From NCBI GenBank assembly GCA_947074335.1, contig CAMTPG010000174.1, forward strand, positions 1-6,076: a stretch of 6,076 nt of DNA. The letters run 5' to 3'. A program made the position numbers and the translations under genes. The notes under the pieces were generated by a model. That model had not been told where the DNA came from and searched no databases. It saw only the letters and a program-made list of their open reading frames with translations. Below are positions 1-5,944 of the stretch, piece by piece (the first letter of the stretch is position 1; each line of letters starts with the position of its first letter). The stretch comes from an uncultured Parabacteroides sp. Its GTDB lineage: Bacteria; Bacteroidota; Bacteroidia; Bacteroidales; Tannerellaceae.

Positions 1-73
1 AAATCCGGAAACAATTGCCGCCATCTCTCTGCTGCATTGGGCAGCTAAACCGAGCGGAATTGTTTCCGGATTT
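1..73 (-). terminator. Long inverted repeat, probable terminator of the acyl-CoA synthetase gene
   Basis: Positions 1-16 and 58-73 form a perfect 16-bp inverted repeat; the arms read AAATCCGGAAACAATT and its complement. If G17 is bulged out, the stem extends by four pairs (18-21 with 54-57). The loop contains a second small hairpin, GCTGC (31-35) pairing with GCAGC (41-45) around five bases. It starts 20 bases after the stop codon of the gene at 94-2154, where a terminator would be expected. The arm ends in ATTT at the window edge, so any T-tract on the minus strand lies outside the window. The loop of about 40 bases is large for a simple intrinsic terminator, so a repetitive palindromic element is an alternative. 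Confidence 0.6.
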
Positions 74-93
74 TAGTTTGCAGTGTGTATCTG

Positions 94-2154
94 CTATTTC
101 TCGATCCGGATGCGTGCATCCACGGCAAACAGACCGTGATCGGTTGCCACAAGCGGATTTACATCCATCTCTTTAATTTCGGGTGCAAAACGCAACAGGG
201 TAGAAAGACGTACAATAATATCGGCATACTGCTGCTCATCCACACCTTTTTGTCCGCGGGCTCCTTTTATAATCGGATAACCGCGCAGCGAATGGATCAT
301 GGAGAAGGTTTCATCGTACGAGAGCGGCGCAAGACCATACGACACATCTTTCAGAATCTCCACAAAGATGCCGCCCAGACCGCAGAACACCAGATGTCCG
401 TATCGATCTTCGTATTTCGCTCCAAGAAACAGCTCCTGCCCTTTCAGCATCGGCTGTACCATCACTGCCGTTACATCCGGCAAACGCATCATGCGCTCAT
501 ATTCGAAGATCAGATGCTCTTCGCTTCGGATATTCAGAGCTACGCCGCCGATATCACTTTTATGCAACGGACCAACTACTTTGGCTACCACCGGGAATTT
601 CACCCGTTTGGCAAAAGCAATCAGCTGATCAATATCGGTAGAAACAAATTCTTCCACCACCGGAATATTCGCGGCCTTGAAAATGGTTCTCACCTCATCC
701 GAGTTCAGGTAACCTTCCGAAGGCAGCCGGTCGATAATGCGGCGCACTTCAGGCACATCCACGCCATAAAGCTGAATATCGGTACTCATGGGTTTCGGCG
801 TGTTGAGCACACGCGACAGTGCTGTTCCGAGTGTTACTTCGTCGGAGAAATTGACATGCCCCTTTTTAACAAAACTGCGTACTTCGGGACCGGCCGTTAC
901 AATCGAAGGCAGAATCGGGAAGATCGGTTTTTTGCACTCTTCCATTTTCTTGTGTAGCACTTCGTAAGTATCGTATAATTTAACCAGACCCGGACTGCCG
1001 AAGATCACCATCATCAGATCGACCTCATCGAATTTGTTTTCGCAGAAATCAATTACGGTGGCCAGATGTTCGGGTGTTCCTGTTCCGATGATATCAATCG
1101 GATTGCCCACAGCTGCGCCGGGATATAATTTTGATTTGAGTTCGGCGGCTACCGGACCATCCAGATTTGGCACATTCAGCCGGCCTTTTGCCAGTGCATC
1201 GGCCAGCATAACCGCCGGACCGCCTGCATGCGTGATAATGGCGCAATTCTTTCCTTTCACCTCTTTCAGTGTGAAAATGCTGGCTACGGTGGTGAGCTCT
1301 TCGCGACTGAAACAGCGTACGATTCCCGCTTTACGGAAAAGTGCTTCCACAGCCGAGTCGGAGCTGGCAATAGCGCCGGTATGCGATGATGCAGCCCGTT
1401 TGCCCACATCGGTACTTCCGGCTTTGATACCTGCGATATGGCAACCTTTGCGTATCAGCGAAGCCGCATGATACAACAGTTTATCCGGATTGCGGATTTG
1501 CTCTATATATAATATCTTGATTTTCGAGTCCATCACCGGATCGAAGGTGCGATCCATGTATTCGATCACCTCTTCCACACCGATTTGTTTAGAGTTGCCC
1601 ACCGACCAGACTGAATTGAAACGCAGCCCTTTTGTCAGTGCCGATTCGATGATAAACAGTGCTGTTCCACCCGAGCTGGAGATAAAATCCACGCCATCGT
1701 GCTGAAATTCGGGAACCGGTTGGGTAAATACGCCGTGATAATTGGTATTCATCAATCCGATGCAGTTCGGTCCGATCAATGAGGCACCCGCATCGGTTGC
1801 ATATTTAATCATTTCCTCTTCGAGGATACCACCTTCGTGTGTTTCTTCGCCAAAACCGGCCGAGACCACAATAAATGCCTTCACACCTTTCTGGTTGGCC
1901 AGAATGTTTACCGCTTCGGGACAGGCATGGCCGGGAATGGCCAAAATAGCTAATTCGGTATCGGGAATTTCAGTGACCGAATGATACGATTTTACGCCTT
2001 GTACTTCATCTTCTTTGGCATTAACCACACACAGCTCGCCTTTGTATTTTCCATCAAGCAGATTACGAACCAGTCGTCCGCCCGGTTTATGAACATTATT
2101 TGATCCACCAACTACAACAATACTCTGGGGATCAATCAACTCTCGGTTAATCAT
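94..2154 (-). CDS. Acetate--CoA ligase (ADP-forming), fused alpha and beta subunits
   Basis: This 686-residue cytoplasmic enzyme is expected to convert an acyl-CoA plus ADP and phosphate into the free acid, CoA and ATP, a substrate-level phosphorylation step. Residues about 8-130 are the CoA-binding Rossmann domain (VVVGGSN near 13-19, GPNCIGLMN at 128-136). The ligase domain follows, with SSSGGTA at 159-165 and the catalytic phosphohistidine H258 in SSHTG. After a linker (about 450-485), residues about 485-686 form the ATP-grasp beta part, with VVAKVVGPLHKSDIGG at 522-537, where H531 matches the beta-subunit histidine of the family, and MDVNPLV at 663-669. There is no C-terminal acetyltransferase domain, so it is not a Pat-type protein acetyltransferase. 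The ATG at 2154 puts the first strand of the CoA domain right after the start, as usual in the family; no Shine-Dalgarno is visible. Substrate choice (acetyl-, propionyl-, branched or aryl-CoA) cannot be read from the sequence. Confidence 0.93.
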   Translation of the reverse strand: MINRELIDPQSIVVVGGSNNVHKPGGRLVRNLLDGKYKGELCVVNAKEDEVQGVKSYHSVTEIPDTELAILAIPGHACPEAVNILANQKGVKAFIVVSAGFGEETHEGGILEEEMIKYATDAGASLIGPNCIGLMNTNYHGVFTQPVPEFQHDGVDFISSSGGTALFIIESALTKGLRFNSVWSVGNSKQIGVEEVIEYMDRTFDPVMDSKIKILYIEQIRNPDKLLYHAASLIRKGCHIAGIKAGSTDVGKRAASSHTGAIASSDSAVEALFRKAGIVRCFSREELTTVASIFTLKEVKGKNCAIITHAGGPAVMLADALAKGRLNVPNLDGPVAAELKSKLYPGAAVGNPIDIIGTGTPEHLATVIDFCENKFDEVDLMMVIFGSPGLVKLYDTYEVLHKKMEECKKPIFPILPSIVTAGPEVRSFVKKGHVNFSDEVTLGTALSRVLNTPKPMSTDIQLYGVDVPEVRRIIDRLPSEGYLNSDEVRTIFKAANIPVVEEFVSTDIDQLIAFAKRVKFPVVAKVVGPLHKSDIGGVALNIRSEEHLIFEYERMMRLPDVTAVMVQPMLKGQELFLGAKYEDRYGHLVFCGLGGIFVEILKDVSYGLAPLSYDETFSMIHSLRGYPIIKGARGQKGVDEQQYADIIVRLSTLLRFAPEIKEMDVNPLVATDHGLFAVDARIRIEK

Positions 2155-2185
2155 AACATTTTGATTATAATTTTACAATGAATGA

Positions 2186-2207
2186 GGGCAAATATAATCT
2201 ATTTCCC
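2186..2207. repeat. Imperfect palindrome overlapping the -7 box
   Basis: GGG (2186-2188) plus AAATA (2190-2194) pairs with TATTTCCC (2200-2207) around the five-base loop TAATC, with C2189 as the only bulge. It covers the -7 box at 2189-2196. No T-run follows it on the minus strand, so it is a poor terminator for hypB. It could be an operator or chance in AT-rich DNA. Confidence 0.3.
2189..2196 (-). promoter_or_regulatory. Probable -7 box upstream of the acyl-CoA synthetase gene
   Basis: The minus strand reads TATATTTG here, an exact fit to the Bacteroidetes -7 consensus TAnnTTTG. It would place the transcription start near 2182-2185 and give a leader of about 30 bases before the ATG at 2154. 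I see no convincing TTTG-type -33 element at the usual distance; the nearest candidate is GTTG at 2212-2215, with a short 15-base spacer. There is no clear terminator between hypB and this gene, so read-through from the hyp operon is also possible. Confidence 0.55.
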
Positions 2208-2234
2208 GTTCCAACCTACTGTATGAGGCTATTT

Positions 2235-3044
2235 TTATTTACATTTTGCACATTCTTCGAGTAACCAGCTACACCACACATCCATTCCGGTACCCTGTGT
2301 GGCCGACACTTCGAAGATTTGCAGATGTTGATTTACCCGGAGAGCATTGGCGCGCAATGTGGCAATATCGGTTTGCAGATAAGGAGCCAGATCAATCTTA
2401 TTGATCACGCAGACATCTGCTTCCAGAAAGATATGCGGATATTTGAGCGGTTTATCGTCGCCCTCGGTCGTACTGATAATCACCACTTTTTTCGATTCGC
2501 CCAGATCAAACATCGCCGGACAAACCAAATTGCCCACATTCTCAATAAAAAGCAAAGCGCCCGCTTTAGGGTTGAGATGCTTCATGGCATGATTCACCAT
2601 ATCGGCTTCAAGATGACAACCGGTTCCGGTATTTACCTGATAAACCGGCACATGAAGCGCCGCAATCCGATCGGCATCATTCGAGGTTTGCTGATCGCCT
2701 TCGATTACATAAACCGGCTGTTCGGGATGTTGCGCAGCCAGCTGTTTGATCGTAGCTTCCAGCAAAGATGTTTTTCCCGAACCCGGCGAACTCATCAGAT
2801 TGAGACAAAACAGCTGCAGGGCTTCGAAATAACCCCGGTTTCGCTCGGCCATCAGATTATTTCGCTGCAAAATATCCTGTTCGAGTTGAATCACTTTTGT
2901 ATTTCCCGGTTTCTGATCGTGATGATGATCGTGGTCGTGATCGTGCATATGATCGTGATCATGTGTATGTTCATGATCATGATGATGATCACCATGGCTG
3001 TGATCGTGATGATGATGCTCACCGCATCCGCAAACTCCGCACAT
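2235..3044 (-). CDS. hypB: Hydrogenase nickel-incorporation GTPase HypB with His-rich N-terminus
   Basis: HypB is the cytoplasmic GTPase that works with HypA to load nickel into the NiFe-hydrogenase large subunit. The 269-residue protein starts with C2, C5 and C7, the high-affinity nickel site known from E. coli HypB, which also fixes the start codon. Residues 10-43 are a His/Asp tract with 20 histidines. The GTPase domain has the P-loop SSPGSGKT (85-92), EGDQQTSNDA (115-124), ENVGN (168-172), and the guanine-specificity motif NKIDL (215-219). C143, H144 and C175 match in kind and spacing the second metal site at the dimer interface of the E. coli protein. The C-terminus carries C258, C265 and C268, ending in ECAKCK. 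The gene starts 18 bases after the hypA stop, without a visible Shine-Dalgarno. Nickel storage by the His tract is inferred from similar tracts in other HypB proteins. Confidence 0.97.
   Translation of the reverse strand: MCGVCGCGEHHHHDHSHGDHHHDHEHTHDHDHMHDHDHDHHHDQKPGNTKVIQLEQDILQRNNLMAERNRGYFEALQLFCLNLMSSPGSGKTSLLEATIKQLAAQHPEQPVYVIEGDQQTSNDADRIAALHVPVYQVNTGTGCHLEADMVNHAMKHLNPKAGALLFIENVGNLVCPAMFDLGESKKVVIISTTEGDDKPLKYPHIFLEADVCVINKIDLAPYLQTDIATLRANALRVNQHLQIFEVSATQGTGMDVWCSWLLEECAKCK
2916..3017 (-). repeat. Low-complexity His/Asp-coding repeat inside hypB
   Basis: About 102 bases built mainly of CAT/CAC alternating with GAT/GAC codons encode residues 10-43 of HypB (20 His, mostly alternating with Asp, with single Ser, Gly, Glu, Thr and Met). 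CAT and CAC are mixed irregularly, so the tract is degenerate at DNA level rather than a perfect tandem array. Length changes in multiples of three would keep the reading frame. Confidence 0.85.
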
Positions 3045-3062
3045 AATATTACATTTAATATA

Positions 3063-3404
3063 TTAGTTAATACTGATCGATTTCAACCGCATCTCGCGTC
3101 CCTGCAGGATATGGATAAAGTAAGAACCACACTTCGGACAAGGTGTGAGTAGCGAATCCATTACAAATTCGGTCTCGCAGCCGCTGCATCGCCCTTTGCC
3201 TTCGATGATATGCTGTGTGATTTTGGCCTCTTCGAATGCCGTACCCTTCACCGCACCGGTCAGTGCAAAATTGAGTGTCTGCAGTTCGATGCCGGCCAGT
3301 TTTCCGATTTCGAGTTCCAGTTCCTGCACTGTGCAGGGCTGACTGGCCCGGATCTGTTGTTCGGCCAGATCGATAATGCTCATGGCTATGGAAACTTCAT
3401 GCAT
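3063..3404 (-). CDS. hypA: Hydrogenase maturation nickel metallochaperone HypA
   Basis: HypA is a small cytoplasmic nickel chaperone that docks on HypB and the hydrogenase large subunit. The protein has 113 residues, the usual length. It begins MHE, where H2 and the N-terminal amine bind nickel, and this decides the start. The zinc site is four cysteines as two CxxC pairs, C73/C76 and C89/C92, followed by the conserved tail GREMRLKSI (102-110). The gene lies 21 bases after the hypF stop and 18 bases before hypB, so the three are very likely co-transcribed. The upstream bases AAAGATAAAGAT are purine-rich but not a clear ribosome binding site. HypA/HypB pairs can also serve urease in some bacteria, but the adjacent hypF points to a NiFe hydrogenase. 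Confidence 0.97.
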   Translation of the reverse strand: MHEVSIAMSIIDLAEQQIRASQPCTVQELELEIGKLAGIELQTLNFALTGAVKGTAFEEAKITQHIIEGKGRCSGCETEFVMDSLLTPCPKCGSYFIHILQGREMRLKSISIN

Positions 3405-3425
3405 ATCTTTATCTTTACAGGTTAA

Positions 3426-5699
3426 TTATCTGTTTGCGGCCGCTATGGCCAGTTGACCAATTGCAATGCCCGCATCATTACACGGAATTGCAGAAGGCAC
3501 AAACAATGGCACACCCGCTTCGGCAAACAGGCGCTGCAACTGTTGTGTAAGTCGTTTGTTCTGAAAGCACCCGCCCGAAATCACCACCCGGTTTGTTTGC
3601 TTTTCCTGCATGGCCGATAAAGCCTTTGCGGTAAGCAATTGTGCCAGTGTATTATGAAAACGGGCAGCAATACGCGGCAGCGGAACCAGTTCCTGCAAAT
3701 CCTGCAAAATACCTTCCAGCATAAACCGCAACGAGATTTGTGCTCCTTCTATTACAACAGTATAATGCTCATTGAGTTCATCATCGGCCAGCTGTTCCAG
3801 TCTGACCGGCGCTTCAGCCTGATGGGAAGCCACATCGCAAACACCAAGCAGCGAAGCTATTGCATCAAAGAGCCGGCCTGCGCCGGAGGTAAGCGGTGAA
3901 TTAACTTTTTGCTGCATCATGCGTATCAGCATATCTATTTTCTGCGCACCGATACGTGATTTGAAACCTTCGGGGAAAGTCGCCTTATCGCCCAGATAAT
4001 GCCACAAATAGGCCACGGCCATGCGCCACGGTTCCTGTGCCGCCTTATCGCCGCCGGGCATCGGCACATACTCCAGATGCGCCAGTCGTTCATAGCCTTT
4101 CCGATCGCAATAAAATACCTCGCCGCCCCAAATATGGCCGTCATCGCCCAGTCCGGTGCCATCGAGCACCAGCGCAATCACCGGATCATGCAATCGGTAT
4201 TCGAGCATACAGGCAGCAGCATGCGCATGATGATGCTGTACGCTGAGCAGCGGCAGATTTCGCTTTTCGGCCCAGTGCAAAGCCTCTTTGGATGAGAAAT
4301 AATCGGGATGCAGATCGCAAACCAGCTGTTCGGGACGAAAGCGAAACAGCCGAGTAAAGCGCTCCAGCGATTCGGCATAGAACCTATAAGTTTCCCAGTT
4401 CTTCAGATCGCCGATATACTGACTCTGAATAATCGTTTCGCCCTTTCCCAAAGCAAACGAGGCCGTTTTTTCGGCACCAAATGCCAGAATACCTTCGGTT
4501 TCCACATCGGCGAAAAAAGGTTCGGGCACAAATCCGCGCGAGCGACGGATCAGGCAGGGCGTATCGCCGCAGATCTGCAGCACCGAATCATCGGCCCGGT
4601 TGTAAATTTCCCGGTTATGATGCAGGATAAACGGCACCAGCCCGCGCAGTTCGCGCTCCGCCTCTTCGGGGCTGATCGTAATAGGCAATTCGCTCAGATT
4701 GCCGCTGGTCATCACCAGCACCGGCGTATGCAGCTTTTCAAACCAGTCGTAATGAATCGGCATATAAGGCAACATACAGCCCAGTGTTTTATAACCCGGA
4801 TTTACAGATTCGGGCAGCGCCGCGGTTTGTTCCAACAGCACAATCGGTCGTCGCCAGGAGAGCAACTGCTCCTCTTCGACCGAATTGGTGCGGGCATAAT
4901 TCTTCAGCGTTTGCAGTGAACCGAACATCACGGCAAACGGCTTGTTATCGCGATGCTTAATGGCGCGCAGTCGTTTCACCGCAGCCGCTTGTGTGGCATC
5001 GCAAACCAGGTGATAACCGCCTGTACCTTTCACGGCAATCACCTCGCCGCGCCGGATATAATCAAGACTTTGTTCCAGCAAAACAGCATAATCGCGGATT
5101 TGTCGGTCGCCCGAATAAGCATAATAAATCGGACCACAGGCATTGCAGGCTACCGGCTGTGCATGGAAACGGCGGTCGGCAACGGTTTGATATTCTGTCG
5201 AGCATTCGGGGCAAAGGGCAAAGGCAGACATGGTTGTCTTTTGCCTGTCGTAAGGCAAATCGCGGATAATGGTAAAGCGCGGCCCGCAATGTGTACAGTT
5301 TATAAAAGGGTAACCAATGCGGTGCGGCTGATGTTTGCGGTCGGCCAGACAGGCATCGCAAACGGCGATGTCGGGCGAGATCTGTGTGATTTCTTCGCTG
5401 ACCGAGCGACTGGCACAAATGCGGAAAGAATTGTTCAGATCATCTTCGGCTTCCTCAAAATCTACAGAGACGGAATGAATGGATGCCACCGGCGGATGTT
5501 CGGTACGAATCCGGTGTAAAAAAGCCGTACACAATTCGGGCGATAAAATGGCACGAATGAAAACTCCGTTGTTGCGATTGTCTACTTCGCCGCGAATGCC
5601 CATTTCAGTGGCAATGCGATAAACGAAGGGACGAAAACCGACGCCCTGCACCAAACCTTTTATCGTAAGTAATGTGATTGTGATTTTTTTCTGATTCAT
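3426..5699 (-). CDS. hypF: Carbamoyltransferase HypF (NiFe-hydrogenase cyanide-ligand synthesis)
   Basis: HypF uses carbamoyl phosphate and ATP to carbamoylate the C-terminal cysteine of HypE, the source of the CN ligands of the NiFe site. With the start at 5699 it has 757 residues, close to the family norm. Domains in order are: acylphosphatase (about 5-90; VQGVGFRPF with R23, and N41, the standard catalytic pair); two zinc fingers (C114/C117, C135/C138, C163/C166, C185/C188); YrdC-like (about 200-385; KHRDNKPFAVM, TSGNLSE, RADDSV); and a Kae1/TobZ-like carbamoyltransferase domain (about 397-757). The last contains the metal-binding HHHAH at 489-493, VLDGTGLGDDGHIWGGE near 511-527, ISGGCFQN at 707-714 and CNDAGIAIGQ at 740-749. 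An in-frame ATG at 5732 would add 11 residues (MGLMLLNPIIS), but it falls at the predicted transcription start, so the ATG at 5699 is preferred. No key residue appears to be missing. It is the first gene of hypF-hypA-hypB. Confidence 0.96.
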   Translation of the reverse strand: MNQKKITITLLTIKGLVQGVGFRPFVYRIATEMGIRGEVDNRNNGVFIRAILSPELCTAFLHRIRTEHPPVASIHSVSVDFEEAEDDLNNSFRICASRSVSEEITQISPDIAVCDACLADRKHQPHRIGYPFINCTHCGPRFTIIRDLPYDRQKTTMSAFALCPECSTEYQTVADRRFHAQPVACNACGPIYYAYSGDRQIRDYAVLLEQSLDYIRRGEVIAVKGTGGYHLVCDATQAAAVKRLRAIKHRDNKPFAVMFGSLQTLKNYARTNSVEEEQLLSWRRPIVLLEQTAALPESVNPGYKTLGCMLPYMPIHYDWFEKLHTPVLVMTSGNLSELPITISPEEAERELRGLVPFILHHNREIYNRADDSVLQICGDTPCLIRRSRGFVPEPFFADVETEGILAFGAEKTASFALGKGETIIQSQYIGDLKNWETYRFYAESLERFTRLFRFRPEQLVCDLHPDYFSSKEALHWAEKRNLPLLSVQHHHAHAAACMLEYRLHDPVIALVLDGTGLGDDGHIWGGEVFYCDRKGYERLAHLEYVPMPGGDKAAQEPWRMAVAYLWHYLGDKATFPEGFKSRIGAQKIDMLIRMMQQKVNSPLTSGAGRLFDAIASLLGVCDVASHQAEAPVRLEQLADDELNEHYTVVIEGAQISLRFMLEGILQDLQELVPLPRIAARFHNTLAQLLTAKALSAMQEKQTNRVVISGGCFQNKRLTQQLQRLFAEAGVPLFVPSAIPCNDAGIAIGQLAIAAANR

Positions 5700-5737
5700 G
5701 CTAATTATCGGATTTAATAACATCAATCCCATATCTG

Positions 5738-5745
5738 CAAATATA
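5738..5745 (-). promoter_or_regulatory. Probable -7 box of the hypFAB operon
   Basis: The minus strand reads TATATTTG, matching the Bacteroidetes -7 consensus TAnnTTTG. Transcription would start near 5731-5734, leaving a leader of about 33 bases before the ATG at 5699. Upstream DNA is very AT-rich with a T-run on the minus strand (5770-5776), but no clear TTTG -33 element lies at the normal spacing. Confidence 0.55.
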
Positions 5746-5855
5746 AATATAAATAAAGATAATCCATTTAAAAAAAGGATTTTTTCGGGGAAAGCGAAAT
5801 CCGCATCTGAAGCGAAAAAAACGGATCATCATGTAATTTTAATTTCATAACGATG

Positions 5856-5904
5856 AAAAGAAAAATCCCTTGCAAGGAAGTTTAAAATGCCTTGCAAGGG
5901 ATTT
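5856..5904 (-). terminator. Intrinsic terminator of the upstream partial gene
   Basis: Positions 5863-5877 and 5890-5904 form a perfect 15-bp inverted repeat (arm AAATCCCTTGCAAGG) around a 12-base loop. Reading on the minus strand, the stem is followed by TTTTTCTTTT (5865-5856), so this is a typical Rho-independent terminator. It starts 40 bases after the stop at 5945. On the plus strand the trailing T-run is only three bases, so activity in that direction should be weak. It insulates hypF from the gene upstream. Confidence 0.85.
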
Positions 5905-5924
5905 CAGGTTCTGTTTCCCAAAGC

Positions 5925-5941
5925 CCGGAAAATAAATCCGG
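5925..5941 (-). other. Small hairpin just after the stop of the partial gene
   Basis: CCGGA (5925-5929) pairs with TCCGG (5937-5941) around seven A/T bases. It lies three bases after the stop codon and about 20 bases before the main terminator stem. With a five-pair stem and no T-tract of its own, it is at most an accessory structure at the 3' end of the transcript. Confidence 0.35.
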
Positions 5942-5944
5942 TAA

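Noticed and set aside
85..957. Plus-strand open frame of 290 codons
   Set aside because: It lies wholly opposite the conserved acyl-CoA synthetase gene, its translation shows no domain-like pattern, and it is explained by codon bias of the real gene.
2916..3017. Repeat-rich GATCATG-like stretch considered as a CRISPR or tandem regulatory array
   Set aside because: It is in frame within hypB and fully explained by His/Asp codons; there are no spacers or constant repeat units.
2319..3152. Plus-strand open frame of 277 codons with a Met/Ile/Val-rich, membrane-like end
   Set aside because: It is antisense to hypB and hypA. The apparent membrane segment is simply the reverse complement of the His/Asp codons (CAT/CAC gives Met/Val, GAT gives Ile).
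4308..5519. Plus-strand open frames of 203 and 188 codons
   Set aside because: Both are antisense to hypF, whose domains are complete and in order on the minus strand. No promoter or known motif supports them.
5700..5732. Eleven-residue N-terminal extension of HypF from the ATG at 5732
   Set aside because: The ATG coincides with the predicted transcription start, the residues are not family-like, and the start at 5699 gives the expected acylphosphatase numbering.
5761..5786. Five-pair hairpin AATCC/GGATT followed by Ts on the plus strand
   Set aside because: The stem is short with an 11-base A-rich loop, and there is no plus-strand gene for it to terminate.
5792..5826. Direct repeat AAGCGAAA (5792-5799, 5810-5817) and ATCCG/CGGAT pair in the hypF upstream region
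   Set aside because: Eight-base repeats and a five-pair stem are expected by chance in A-rich DNA; no further copies support an operator.
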